Source of the DNA: Dichomitus squalens LYAD-421 SS1
Lineage: Eukaryota; Basidiomycota; Agaricomycetes; Polyporales; Polyporaceae
DNA: 64,000 nucleotides
Direction: 5' to 3'
Assembly (NCBI RefSeq): GCF_000275845.1
Contig: NW_006766923.1
Span: 106,366-170,365 of the forward strand
Part shown: piece by piece, positions 1 through 11,993 of the stretch
How the letters are laid out: each line of letters begins with the position of its first letter
How positions within the stretch are numbered: position 1 is the stretch's first letter
The notes under the pieces: generated by a model
What the model saw: only the letters and a program-made list of their open reading frames with translations
What the model was told of the DNA's origin: nothing
The model's database searches: none
Program-made: the position numbers and the translations under genes

Positions 1-709
1 GGGGCCTGATGCGTCGCGCAGCGCGCTTGAACCACGAAGTGCGAGCAGATTCAGGAAAAACACCGCTTGAGCTGGACGAAGGTGAGGGTGTGTGTATCCC
101 GGATCTGCGGCGACGGAGTCGGCGCGTGAGGATGCACCAGACCGCCAGCGCAGTGACGATAACTGCGATTGCCCCAACTCCGATGGCGATCCCTACGATA
201 GGGCCTACACTCAGTCCTGTCCGCGAAACGGCGGCGAGTGTGCTGCTTTGTGAAGGTGAGCTAGTCGCAGAAACGGAGACGACTAGAGATGATGGACCTC
301 CGATGCTAGTGGTCGGGTCACCTAACGCGGTGGAAGAAGAGCTGATGCAGCTGTTATCGGCCCCTGGTAGGACCTGCACAGATGGAATCCCGCCCGCGTC
401 CCCGGCTGCGTCTTTGATGTCGAACATCAGGTTGCTACCCGCGGTGAAGTTGACTGTCCAGAGAAGCATCGATGCATTCAAGTTCATGTAAGCCTGAACG
501 AGACTAGGGTCTTCGTTCCCGTCGGGTTTGAGTGGACCTATTTTGAGCGTGAATGGGGGGCTGCCGCCTGTCCATGTAAGAGTCGTATGGGCACATTGCG
601 TGAAATTTGTTTGCTGGAGGAGTATGGATTCGGCGCTGACAACAGGTGCAAAGGACAGACTGAAAAGCACAAGCCCGACCGTGTATGCTATAGAGAACAG
701 CTTCAACAT
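1..709 (-). CDS. Ig-like/Ser-Thr-rich single-pass membrane protein, copy 1 (3' end off the window)
   Basis: An open frame on the minus strand runs from the ATG at 709 to the left edge with no stop, so the gene is partial. It reads as a signal peptide (hydrophobic stretch ending APVVSA-ES), an extracellular beta-domain opening with Cys, TLTWTGG and PPF, a Ser/Thr-rich stalk, a Gly/Ala/Val/Ile-rich transmembrane helix (about residues 168-192) and an Arg-rich juxtamembrane segment (TRRLRRRRS). The same order, including the C..xTLxWTGGxPP signature and the glycine-rich helix, occurs in the gene at 3766-4982, so the two are paralogs. Such proteins are common in Agaricomycetes and have no assigned function; a cell-surface or wall-sensing role is inference. 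An in-frame ATG 24 nt upstream (733) is possible; 709 was chosen because it gives a compact signal peptide. An intron in the cytoplasmic tail may lie beyond the edge. Confidence 0.72.
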   Translation of the reverse strand, partial: MLKLFSIAYTVGLVLFSLSFAPVVSAESILLQQTNFTQCAHTTLTWTGGSPPFTLKIGPLKPDGNEDPSLVQAYMNLNASMLLWTVNFTAGSNLMFDIKDAAGDAGGIPSVQVLPGADNSCISSSSTALGDPTTSIGGPSSLVVSVSATSSPSQSSTLAAVSRTGLSVGPIVGIAIGVGAIAVIVTALAVWCILTRRLRRRRSGIHTPSPSSSSSGVFPESARTSWFKRAARRIRP

Positions 710-1444
710 GCTGTTCCTGACACTGCCTGTCATACGACGTAGTGCATGCTGGGTAACGTCGTAGACATTGTCCGTTGACGTCACCGAGTGCCTGAGCATC
801 CGGGGATCTGTAGGGAAGTCAGTCAAATTCTGTGCATCGCGAAGAATCAACGCTTTCACCAATGCATAATGTCATGGCAACGCCGTTCCTAGATAAGTTC
901 GACGTTATTCGGGACACGATGGATGGTGCGCTGTTGAACGACACGTCAAAGATATAAGGCGAGGCGACCTGATCGGTACGGCGATAAGCAGGGATGGAGT
1001 ACATTAAGGCAACGTTGTAGTGTAGCGTTGTCGTAAGAGCAGTATTTCTGCACGTAAATTAGAAGTGGCGGGGTAGGAGAGGTGTAGGAGGGTGGCGAGG
1101 TGCAGGCGAGGTAAACAGCGTCAGAAGGAGGGCGAGATGGAAGGGGCTGGGGTCAGCTTTTAGAGTTCGTCCCAAAAGTTCACTGTCACTTCATGTTTCC
1201 GAAAGCACCCACAAAGCGCACGCCAGGCGATCCGAGTCCACCGGGCTGTTCCAGCCCAGTTTCCCAGTCTCGAGAAGTTTGCGGTCAGCTGCACTGGCGT
1301 GTTGGCACGCGCGCGTCTGATAACTGGTCTGTATGGAGGTGAAGATGAATGCATGAACTACCGCTAACCAGAAGAGTCCATCTACAAATTTGACGAAGCG
1401 ATCCAGACGCGGGAGATCAAGACATATGTAGCCTGTACATGCAC
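710..1444. other. Intergenic, upstream of membrane-protein gene copy 1
   Basis: No gene is supported here. An AT-rich TTATAT-like tract on the minus strand near 948-960 could serve as a promoter element for the gene starting at 709. The remaining open frames are short and show no recognisable motif. Confidence 0.4.
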
Positions 1445-1797
1445 ACAGTCGTTTGCATATCAAACTGCAGTCGACGCGCGCGCCGCGGGGCTGTTTGCCC
1501 GTGTTTGCAACGCTGTGAGCGAGCGTCTCTCTGCCTGTTTGGGACCGGCCTCTGTCAACCCATTGTGGCCATCAAGTACAAAAAGCATCTCCTGCATTGA
1601 AAGCCAACAAGGCATTGCTAGGGGCCATATTGTATGTAATATCAACCCGCTACGACATTTTTGAGGGATTTTATCTGTTTTCATTGAGGGTGCACCCACC
1701 GAAGTGGCAGTCCTAGCCGGTACCCGACGGCGGAGCAAACACGAACAAACAGGCTCGACGCGCGCAAGACACTGCAGTTTGATATGCAAACGACTGT
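1445..1797. repeat. 353-bp inverted-repeat (MITE-like) element
   Basis: The left arm begins at 1445 with ACAGTCGTTTGCATATCAAA, and the right arm, read on the minus strand from 1797, begins with the same sequence. The first 27 bases of the arms are identical, and similarity continues for about 65-70 bases with scattered differences (left 1445-1514, right about 1728-1797). About 210 bases of unique sequence lie between and contain no coding region. Size and structure fit a small non-autonomous DNA transposon. No clear target-site duplication is visible at the borders, so it may be old or the ends may be slightly misplaced. Confidence 0.6.
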
Positions 1798-3765
1798 AAA
1801 TTATTGAGACCAGTGGCTCGAGAGCAGGGAGGCGCGGCAATACCGGTAGCCGGATTGCCGGACCCGGGATCTGAGAAATGGAAACGATCTAGACTCAACA
1901 GTCTCAAACGCTTCCTATGTTATGCTGTTGGCCGGCTCTCCCTTCTCACCGCGATACAGATACTGGAAGCATTGCGAACAAGTACATGCTGTCCATACAA
2001 TGCTTGCAAAAATTAAGCAAGCTCCTATACAGCAGCCTGAAAGTCTGAAGGAACACAGCTTAGTACGTCGGTCAACTTGTACTCGCGCGTTGTTGCTTAG
2101 GCTCACACGAGCTCCTGTCCAGGATATTGATACTTAGACGCATCCACAGTTCTGGATTCAAGGTGCAGCCAGCCTAAACCAGTCTGCATGTGGGTGCCCA
2201 CACTTCAATTAGAGATGAGTATAGCCGGCGGCATGACATCGAGCACCGCTTGTCCTCTTACGTACAGGAGGATAGTACCGTCCATGGCGACGTCGCCTCA
2301 CCACTCACTCAAGCACGCCAATTCCTAAGTCACACCTCCCAGTCCACGAGTCCTCCCCTCATAAAGAATTCTACACAGTGAAAGGAAGTCATATTTGTCG
2401 ATGGTGAGCACTTGTACTTCCGTATTCCCTACAGCATCTCCTGACCTCTGCACTCCGCTATCATATGTTTGAAGGGATCACATCGAGATGTCCGCTCATT
2501 TAACTTCAGTCAGTTGACGTGTATAAGATGGAAGCGCATTAGCCGCGCCAAACTCCTCAATGTACATAGTAGGTACATAGTCATTCTAGCGTATCTTTCG
2601 GGCTGCGTCCCCGGTGAGCTCATCATTATGCTGCATCTTGCGATGATCAAGTGCTCATCATAATATGATGTCAAACAATCACATCGTTTGAGAACAGTGG
2701 ATGGTATTCATCTACACAACAAAGAAGTGGATCAAAGTCTCCGAGTCGCACTTTGTCAAATTTTGTCAGTCTACTCGGTGACGACTGAGTAGCCTCGTCA
2801 GTACAAGCCTGGTCAGGAATCCTCAAAATGACACTTCTACGTACCTGTGGCGCTCGTCGGGGATGACGGCGTTCTTGTAGGCTCCACGCTTTCCTGGACT
2901 GGAATCAGCAAAATGAGTAACATGTTGCCTCCATAAGCCTCGACCCCAGCAGCTTGTTTGATCTCAGTAGGGTCTTGGTCTTCGAGGGTCACGGGAAATG
3001 GCCCCATTTCTCTCCGCGACGCTCTCATCGCACTGGGACTGTGTTGTCACTTGCATATCAACCGCTCCGAATTCGCAACGTGGGTCCTCTAGCATGGCCC
3101 ATAGCCGCAGGCACACATTTGGTCTCAATAGCTTCGAACTAGAATGGAAACCATCATTCACTGTCTCATCTCAATACTCTGTGGTATATTACGATGCTCT
3201 CCTCACGACGTAAGCTCTCCTTCAGGCCTGTAATACTGTTTTCTGCGACTGAAGAACTCGATATGAATATGGAGGGTGAACGTACGAAAGGAGATCAGAA
3301 ATAGGAGGTCCGAGCCGGAGACGTCTATGGGGCCCCACGCTCTTCGTCCCGTCAGCGGATTCGGTAATGGAGCTCCTCGCAATTCATATCGAGGTAAGCA
3401 AGGATAGCTAAGGCAGTTATCGGAGGCGTTTTTGAACCCCCTCTACTCTCACGATCTGCAAAGAGAGGCCGCAATTGAGGTCGACTTTGCTTGCGCGACG
3501 CCGGTGTGTAGTGTAATTTCCTTCTAGAATATAGTCGTTGCTTGGTGGCACTATCTGTAGGGCATCGGAGTCGAATCAAGACCTAGAAGCGTGATGCGGA
3601 AACATTCCTCGTGACTGTTTAACAAAAAGGTAGACGGTACCACATTTGAAGGATTACAGAATGCACGTGAGAGGGCCCATGACGTCTTCATATCATGACA
3701 GGGAAAAGACTACAACTAATAACCAAAACGAGGACATCACGGCATGCCATTTAGGGGGAATTACC
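1798..3765. other. About 2 kb without an assignable gene
   Basis: No recognisable domain was found on either strand. On the minus strand around 3240-2840 there are a few splice-like signals (for example a CCAG acceptor near 2890 and a CAG/GTACGT donor-like site near 2845), which could be exons of an unknown gene or relic. Nothing links them to a family, so no gene is called. Confidence 0.3.
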
Positions 3766-4982
3766 TCAGTTGATTGAGTAATGAGCATATGGCGGAGGTA
3801 GCGTTGTCTCCCCCGACTCGCTCCTGACGTCCGAGACCTCCGTCTCTCCAAGTGATCCAATACGCTCGGAGCCCCCTGAAAACCGCACGCTCCCATCCGC
3901 CCCGAACACCATCACGCCACCGCCCGTACCGCCATCCCTCAGCACCGACGAAGCCACAGCCTCGGGCGCCTCGTCAGATCCGAACTGCGTGGGGCTCACG
4001 CTCATAGCGCGCACATCCGCCGTAGACGCGTTCGTGCTTGAGTTTGATAGCTCCCGCATGTGCTTCTGGGCTCGCCTGATCTCCGAGAGCGACGTAGTCG
4101 ACTCCCGTGGGACGAGGTATGGCGTTGGGCGCAGGTCCTGCTCGCCGCGGTTAGAGCCACCCCCGAACATGGACTGGGACGGGGCCACGAAGTTGTACGG
4201 TTTGTCCGGATCGGCAGAAATGAGCGTGGAAGAGATGCCGGTGTAGGGCACGCTGGAAGCTCCGTCTGAGAATGCGGGCGACACGATGTTCCTATCGTAA
4301 TCTTTCCCTATGCACGGTGTGCAGAGAATCAGCCCATGTGCGAGAAATGTATGGTCGGCGAGAGATGAAGCGATTCGAGGCAACGCTACGTACCTGGTTG
4401 TTGCATAAGGGACCTGCGCCTCAGCACGGCCCAGATGGCACCGACGATTAGTCCGATGCCAATGAGGCTAACAGCGACCGCGATCCCGGCGATAGCGCCT
4501 TTACTCAATCCGCCTCCGGGAGACTGAACTTCGGTTGACATAGGGGGGACGATGGCTTGGCTTGAGGCCGTCATTGGGCTGAGAGTACTCTCGATGTTGC
4601 TAGAGGTGGCGGCCTGCGAGGTCGTCGGGCTGGCAGCGCTCAAGCAACTGGAATTCGAGCTCTGCAGCACGATCGAATGTCCGCCTGCACTGCCGGTCAA
4701 GCCGCTCCCGACCACATCAAGTTGAAGTGTGGTGTTCGCAGGAAAATCGGGTGTCCACGTGAAGACCAGATTAGTGATATTGATGTGCCGCTCGTTTTGG
4801 CTAGTAACTTGCATGTTGCCTACGAGCGGCTCAACATCTAATCTGTAAGGCGGAGTGCCTCCCGTCCAGTTCAGGGTGACGGGTTCGCAGAGAGTGACGG
4901 TGGAAGGTGGATGGAAGGATATCGGGTCTTCAGCGCTCACAAGAGGAAAGAGGAACGCAGCACTGAAGACGAGCCCACCCAT
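3766..4982 (-). CDS. Ig-like/Ser-Thr-rich single-pass membrane protein, copy 2
   Basis: Two exons (4982-4394 and 4307-3766) join across a GTACGT...ATAG intron in frame to give 376 aa. The order is: signal peptide (ending FPLVSA-ED), beta-sandwich-like extracellular domain with Cys followed by VTLNWTGGTPP, several N-x-T/S sites, a Ser/Thr/Pro-rich stalk, a single glycine-rich transmembrane helix (GAIAGIAVAVSLIGIG...), basic RRR, and a cytoplasmic tail of about 170 residues rich in Ser/Gly that ends PPPYAHYSIN. It is a paralog of the gene at 1-709. The frame stays open upstream to an ATG at 5123, which would add 47 residues before the signal peptide; 4982 was preferred because it starts exactly at the hydrophobic leader. 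The tail is long enough for signalling contacts, but no kinase or enzyme motif is present. Function unknown. Confidence 0.75.
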
Positions 4983-6504
4983 CAGAGTCGAGAGAGGGCT
5001 GAGTTTTCGGGGAGATGGACGACCCCTGAAGACAGCATCGTAAGCGTATGCATGGCCTACGTCCATGGAGAGTGCGTGTGGAACGCTTTCTACAATGCGC
5101 ACGGCAGTATCAGACGTTTTCAATCTGAGGGACTTTGAAGATCATATCACATACTGGCGTGCCCCATCGTATCAGCTCTAATCGCAAGATACGTGGATTG
5201 GTCTTCTTGAACCCCGAGGATTCTCTTGTCCTCTATTCCTGTAACCTCTGGCTTCTTGTTGCTGCAGGCCATTATTTGACTCTATCGGAGTCTCCGTTAT
5301 ACGACGAAGCGGCGATGCGTATAGTCAGGGCGTCTAGGAGTCGTCAGTGGAAAAGACGAGCATACCGGGTGTGCAGAGACTCCAACAGACCACCGGAAGC
5401 TACAGAAGATAGCAAAGATCTGGTACTCAGCTGGCGCTATTTAAAGCCAGCGTCCAAGTCCAGGCCACAGGCTGTTCAGGCAAGGTTCAAGGCTTTAGAG
5501 GGGTCGCGGGAGTCAGCTGGACCACCCAAGCATACGGAGACGCGCGCCGATAACACCTTTGAGGGGAAGGTATGCGGCTTTATTCTCATGAAGCTGAGAA
5601 GCTCACTATACCGCTGAGGTAAAACAACTGGAAGCAGTCGTTGCGGGGGGACGCAGGCGTGCCGATGGACCATGGCCAGTCGCGTGCGCTCGTCAGCAAG
5701 AGGTCGTCCAACACGTTGCTGACTGGTCAGCGACAGGTTTAGATATGACTAATTGAATACATACACGAAGATTGCGTGCAGTTTAGATCGCCCGCTCAAG
5801 GAAAGTTTTGCTCGTGGCAATCCGTCGTCTACAGCGAAGATATGAGGTGCGTAGATGGGCGTTTACCAGCGGTTTCGGGGTCCCAGAAGGCGGTGATCCG
5901 AGTATGCCACCTACGCATCAAGCAATGGTCGTAGAGTCATGTCATCGTATACTCATCTGCAGTCCGCCCTAAGCCTGATGGACAACACACCTTTGCTCGC
6001 ATTTCTTTCGAGGCGCAGAGTAAGGAAAAGAAGGACGCGGTAATTCGTCCAGTTGCCCCCGGTCTACGTACCGATATCAATGTCGTCCTGAGTCCTTTTT
6101 CGAGTGGCCGAGTCGATGACGCATGCCATTGCCGCACTGGAAGCCTCTCTGAACTCCAATATTGGGCTCAGCCTTACAAGTCAATATCCTCGGTGCGTGG
6201 AAAGCGGAGTTCCGCACGCTGAAGCTGGTCAGGCTCAGGGGCCTTCTTGCGCTCCCAAGACGTGTTCAACCGCTTCTCGCAGGTGGAGATGCATCCATAC
6301 GCAGTAGGTCTGTACTCACATGCACACTGCTCTACCGTTAGCCTATCTAATGTTCTGTCAGGGTGGGAGCCTCTGCTCTTCGCTGCTCAGGAATGCTAGT
6401 CAGCGGACAACCCTGACGTCGAATAATAGCCCCGTTTCCCATGTCCCCACGACCTCTGTTTCTCTTCTTGCCCTAGCGACTTCGCGAGGCCTTAAATACA
6501 TACC
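4983..6504. other. Intergenic between membrane-protein copy 2 and dioxygenase 1
   Basis: This is a divergent promoter region. A 160-codon plus-strand frame at 5135-5617 has no recognisable motif, unusual composition and no splice context, and was not accepted as a gene. A TTTAAATAG-like tract lies near 5437-5447. Confidence 0.35.
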
Positions 6505-6514
6505 TATATATATG
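6505..6514 (+). promoter_or_regulatory. TATA-like box of dioxygenase gene 1
   Basis: TATATATATG lies about 60-70 bases before the ATG at 6576, a usual position for a fungal core promoter when the 5' leader is short. Confidence 0.4.
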
Positions 6515-6575
6515 ACAGAAACTGCTACCGCCTCTAGTCGCACATCTTGGTCGCCGCACAGAGCCTTGAGCCATA

Positions 6576-8203
6576 ATGCCCGCAACCACAATTCCGTACG
6601 CACCGCATTATGTCCCGGCCCCGGCTACCAAAGAAGATCGTAAGCCAGCCATTCGAGATTTTGCGCATGATACATGGACTCAGGCTTCCAACATAACGCA
6701 GTCGAATGGGCGGACCTTCCTATCATCGACCTGTCTAAGGCAGCCACTCCTGAGGGCCGCGCTGAACTCGCTCCAGCCATGCGAGATGCGATGCACACCC
6801 ATGGCTTCGTCTACGTCGTGAACCACGGACTTACTCAGGCTCAGGTCGGTACCTCTAGGTTGCTCTCATGTGCTAATAATTCTAATTTGTCGTTTCGTCT
6901 ATGACAGAGAGACCGCATGTTCGATGTCGCGGACGTTGCGTTCTCACAGGTTCCTGAGGAAGAGAAGAAGCAATACACTGCGAACTTCAAAGAGACGGGC
7001 TTGTATAGCGGATACAAGCTGCGCCAGTACTGGGTAGCGTGTCACAACTGCTGTCAATTGGCACATGCACTGACTCTGTCCAAAGCACATCGACAATGGC
7101 GTCAGAGATCAAATCGAACACTTCAACAGTACGCTAAGTTTTCCAACGGAGTATGGCGCGCGCAGAGCTGACATCGAGATCAATTGCAGTGCATCATGGC
7201 ATCTACGGTCGCGACATCTATCCAAAGGCACTCCAACCATTCCTGGCTGAAATACGCACATTCTCGGAATACAATCACTTCAACATCCTTCATCCAATTC
7301 TGAGGTATGCACAGGCTGTACTCTCCCTACGCTATTCCTCAATATATCCCGTCCCTCAAGGCTTCTGGCCAGGGGGATGGAGCTCCCAGAGGAGACGTTC
7401 GTGAACATGCACAACTTCGACGCCGCCGGAGAAGGGTGGAGTAAGTGTCGCTCTTTGTATTATGACATGATATTTACATATTGAATGCCTTTCTTTCTAC
7501 CAGTCCGCTTCATGAAGTAGTGAGTGCGATGTGCACAGGGCCTTCGGGGTATCACAGCTGATGTGGGAGCTACAGTTATCCGCGCTCAGAGGACGACGAG
7601 AAGAACACCAAGAATGTCTGGCTCAAGGGCCACACTGGTGCGTGCTGATCAGTATCTGCACTTGTCGCCGTCGACGCTGAGTGCAGCCTACAGATTTTGG
7701 CACGATCACTATCCTCTGGAGTCAACCCGTCACCGCGCTGCAAATCCTCTCCCCGGATGGCAAATGGCGCTGGATCAGGCACATGGACAACGCTCTGGTA
7801 CGCCCCGCACTCTCATTCCGGTCCGTATCGTTATGACCTTCGTGTAATCCCAACCTCGAAGGTCGTCAACATCGGCGACTCCTTGGAGATGCTCTCTGGA
7901 GGCTTCTACAAGGGCACAATCCACCGCGTTGTGCAGCCCCCGGCCGATCAGCGCGGTTACGAGCGTCTGGGAGTGTTCTACTTCGCGCTCGCGGACGACG
8001 ATGTGAAGCTCGTGCCATGCCTTGAGAGTCCTCTGCTGCAACGCATTGGGGTAAAACGGCGGGTGGCGGACGAGGCCGCGCCGAATCAGGAGGAGATGCG
8101 CAAGGCGCGCACGGCCTCGTATGGGACGTCGAAGCTGAAGAAGAGGGAGGACGGGAACGAGGAGGAGGTCGTTGCTGGAATTGTCGTCAAACACTTCAAC
8201 TAA
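6576..8203 (+). CDS. 2-oxoglutarate/Fe(II) dioxygenase (isopenicillin N synthase-like), gene 1
   Basis: Ten exons can be joined in one frame using GT-AG introns. The product has the N-terminal DIOX_N region (WADLPIIDL, HGFVYVVNHG, YKLRQYW) and the jelly-roll oxygenase core. The iron ligands are visible as H-x-D in GHT-DFG, whose codons are split by an intron at about 7640-7698, and a distal His in TIHRVVQPP. The usual R-x-S co-substrate motif appears as R-L-G before VFYFA. One exon (IRFMKY) is only 16 nt. The protein should be a soluble oxygenase that uses 2-oxoglutarate and O2 on an unknown small substrate. It is closely related to 15683-17166 and to the relic at 24590, but has three more introns than the second copy. 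It converges on the DUF6534-type gene ending at 8837. The family is clear; the substrate is not. Confidence 0.85.
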
Positions 8204-8836
8204 ACCTGCTGCCTGGGACCGTATTCGCGGTATCGCAGAGACGTCACATCACTGGCTGTAGCAATTGTTTAGGACTCAGATGATAGACGCTCCCGACTGA
8301 TTCTCCGAGGGGATGTACGGTGTCTCATCCGGCGCGGCGGAGTCATGATGGGCTCCGACGGAAGTCGGGTTCCGACTCGGATGAAGGGGTAAGGATACAG
8401 TATCTCGCACGTTCTCTCCGGCACTCGAGGTCTGTGAGCGCTCGGTCGCTCAGTTGAGTAGCTCTGCCGTCCGACTCGTCATGTCACCGCCGCCATCGCG
8501 GAGAAGTCCAGCTCCCTGTGCTTCTATGTGAAGAGAATGAATTCTCGCCTCCCACAGTGAAGCGCACCCGGCGAAGATGTGAACAGGTGAGACGTGCTCC
8601 CGACTTAGATTGTGCAAGGAACAAGATATCCAAACACGGGCTTTTGCCCGCAGTCTGCCGGCGATATCAGCACAGATTTAGATATCAGTTCGCGCCATGT
8701 GAAGGTTTTGATGACACAGCCTGTTATCGGACCTTGGGACTACCTGGAGTCAATCATAAGGTCGGAGTACAATACAGAATCGCCCTAGGAGATTATGCCG
8801 CTGAAAGTCACGCGACTGGTTCGGTGCCAGGGCGAG
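8204..8836. other. Convergent 3' intergenic region
   Basis: Two genes end into this 630-bp stretch. A C/G-rich part (about 8310-8400) repeats short CCGACTCGGAT / TCCGAC words. No gene seen. Confidence 0.3.
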
Positions 8837-10897
8837 TCATGCAACGTATGGCGCTTCTATCTCAATCTTGCACTGAAAATACCCCGCCGAAGGTTATTGT
8901 ATGAAAACTCTAGGGAAAAGGAGAAACATATGTACCTCAATTGCTGTCTCTGAGTCGGCAATTCTATTCCCTCCGTCTGCACCTCGGATACGTTCTGACG
9001 GGGTCTGGAAGGAGAGAGGGATCGATCCGGAAGAAACGCCTTGTCGTACGTAGTCTCGAGAGTTGAGCCTGCATCCCAATTGTGAGTTTCATACGTGCAT
9101 ATAGTGCACAGACGCGTAGCACGCACGATGTCAGCAGTGCATTTGCGTCCACTATGATGCACAGGTAAGCGTCTAAGAGATTGGCTTCGAGCGAGAAAGT
9201 AACGCATACTCTTTGCGACGAGAAAAGTGAAGAAAAGGACATAGAAGGAAGTCGGTGCCGCGATGTACTAAGCAACCCTCATTCAGCTCAGTCTCTCACA
9301 TCGCTAACAAATGTGATGTCAAAATACTCACAGCAATCAGGTTTGCGACTGCGAACAGCCTGAAAGAGACCTCAGAACGATGCGACCAAACGATGATGAT
9401 CATGTGTTAGAGAACTCACGTCGTTAGGCCTCCAGTGGCAACAGTCAGAAAGATCAGCCTTGTGATCATATCATCGGACCTTCGTTCAGTTGAAGGGGGT
9501 TTCAGCGTGGTTCACGTAAACACAGTGCTTGAGGTACCTGCTTAGCCCGGTTCGGCTGCTGTATAAGTAATATATGAGTGAGGAGGAGACGACAATGTCT
9601 GCGGACGCCTCTAAGGACATGCTCGTAATACCATAGGGCTTGATAGAGACACATGAGTTATCAGATGGGATCTGAGAAGTCGTGACATACTTCGAGCTCT
9701 ACTTCAGCCACCAAGAGGCTAGCAAAAGAGAACCTGAGAATGGAGAGGTCCGAGTCAACCGTGGCACAAGGTGGGCCTCTGTACCGACTCTGGACGTACG
9801 TGCGAGCAGGGTAGTCTGAGATATAGGGATGATCAATCTTCAGCACGACCATTGAGGTTGGCTGGTGAGATACTTACAGATGTTCGTAGCTGTGTCATCA
9901 AATAGTACATGAGAACCGGTTTGGCCAATCAGGCATAGAATAAGTTACCAAGACGTGCCAGGTTAAATATGACCTGTTACGAATATCCATGAGCCACATA
10001 TGATTATGATGCCGTTATGACAAGTACAAGGGTGACTTACACAGGTCCCAGTGGCATATACGCTTCCGCTGACTGTGAAAAAGCAATGTTCGGTCTGATG
10101 ATTGCGTGATGGAATTCAGCAGGTATAGACGTACGCCGCCAGACCCTAAACGTAAAGAACCTACGGAGAGAATATCAGCTAGCGTCAACTAGGACTAGAT
10201 AATCAACGCCAACGAACGTCTTCACCAAGAAGGAGATACAGGCCTACGACAATGTTACGACTCGCTGCAGAAGTTCTGAGATACTATGACTCACGTTTGT
10301 CAAAATGACAGCCTCGAGACAAGGAAAGATCAGTGATTGACTGCACTGCTACGTCGTGTAACTCTCACAGGTATGCTCCTAGTTTAACAGCTCCGTTGCT
10401 TAGTGATGATCCGGAGACGTGAGAGGCCGACGTACCAGTTATTGATCAGCAATCCAGATGGGTTTGCATAATTGTCAATCACATAGAAGTAGCATGCGTA
10501 GATGGAAAATGATGACTGAAGCGAGTCCAATATCCTGCCACAGGGAACAGCGTCAGGGTGTGCTTCCTGCTGGACCAATCTCCTGATAGTATACCATAGA
10601 GCTAGAACCTGGTGCGAAGAGAACATGTAAGTTTACTTGACCTTCCGTAGACAGTTTTGGAAAAATAGATACCATATAGAACAATGGACGATTGTCAGTC
10701 TTGGCCCGCGGCGACCGATAGTATTGAAAGGTCTGCATGCATGTAACACCATAGACACTAAAGCACAGTAGTCAGTATCGGCTGAAGGCAGTCTCTGAAT
10801 ACACGAACATTGAGCTAGCAATGACTCCTAAGAACCCTACGCCAATTGTACTACCCTTATTAAGATGGGCAAGTAGCGCAGCGCCCGTGTCGGTCAT
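8837..10897 (-). CDS. DUF6534-type multi-pass membrane protein, copy A (microexon gene)
   Basis: Assembled exon by exon from splice sites and by comparison with the copy at 11994-14061. From the ATG at 10897 the protein reads through VYGVTC-QTF-YYRS, IDNYANPSG, FFTFRVWR, YYLY-SRTG, RSDDM, a hydrophobic ATGG-T-LFAVANLIA stretch and LNSRDYVRQG, and a last small exon ends at 8837. This is the motif order of Agaricomycete DUF6534 proteins, which are predicted multi-helix membrane proteins of unknown function. I found no stop or frame break in the exons. Exons 3 and 5 are 14 and 10 nt, as in copy B. The first donor is weak (AT/GTTCGT where the other copies have GTGAGT or GTAAGT). The C-terminal tail after LNSR is polar and poorly conserved. 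Minus strand, head-to-tail with copy B. Confidence 0.75.
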
Positions 10898-11993
10898 GTT
10901 AGTCGGGTAAAGTGACAGTGAGTAGCCTAGCGTGTGGAGCCGCCTTGAAAGGTGCAGAGCAGAGGCTATGTGAAGGGGTGCAAGGAGTTATAAGTACCCT
11001 TCGTAGAAGCTGATCACAGCAGGCACGCAAAATACGTGCACCGTGCAGGACAGATGATCCGACTCGGTGGTTGGTGCCGAACGGACATTTACCGGTGTCA
11101 TATCTAATAGGCGCTCTCAGTATGCCAGTAGCAGATGTATAGTTACGATTCAGTAAGCGGGCGGCTACCGACTTTCATGACTCTCCCTCATCTTAGCACC
11201 CTCTGACACTATATCTCTGTTCCTCTCGTGGTATAACCACTCTCAGATTACGCTCGGAAAGCCCCAAGGTATCAACCAACCGACTCTGAGCCACACAGAC
11301 ATATGTATGTGACGGATGAGAGGATGATCATCACGGAAGAATACACCACGAGGATGGGCTGCGGGAACGAGGCAATGCAACATGGAAGCTGATTGAGCTG
11401 ATGCGTATGAGAGAAAAGACGTGCATCTTTCCGAGCTCCGGGCCAGAACTCAAGTTGAAGCACCATCCCCGTATCTTGACTGATGTTAGCCTGAAGAGAA
11501 CAGCGTCGAGTGGGGCATCTGTCTACCACACCTACGGCGGCGAAGTCCATAACAGACAGTTTTGAGATCCGGCTCCTATTAATCAGCGCACGGGGTGTGC
11601 GTCGTTGATTTTCTCAGCATCCGTTTGAGGCCGGCATAGACACAAATAGTACTGAACCCCACGGATAAGACTTGTGGGCAGCAAATCAAGAGTGCATACT
11701 TCTATTACATCCGTGGCTCTCCGGGCCTCTTCGCGATATCAAGAACATCAAGAGTAGATCATCTGGATTTACCACTGTGCATGCGTTGCCATAAATTGTT
11801 AAGTATCGTATCGTCGCATTCATTGGGTCACTAAGCTCAGCTTCCGTGTTGTCATGCTGGAAAATTCTGTTCTGCAATGGACTTATTGCAAGCTGAATGA
11901 TTTTAAGACGTTATGCCAACACCATCAGATATCACTGCAGTGCATGATTCGGTCCACCGACACACCTGCAGTAAGCCAATAAAGTGGCGCCAT
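10898..11993. other. Intergenic between DUF6534-type copies A and B
   Basis: About 1.1 kb holding the promoter of copy A and the 3' flank of copy B. No motif-bearing frame seen on either strand. Confidence 0.35.

Noticed and set aside
9..491. 160-codon plus-strand open frame
   Set aside because: It is the opposite-strand shadow of the minus-strand membrane-protein gene (1-709), which has signal peptide, TM helix and a close paralog.
5135..5617. 160-codon plus-strand open frame upstream of dioxygenase 1
   Set aside because: No recognisable motif, no splice context, and it lies in a divergent promoter region; chance frames of this size are expected.
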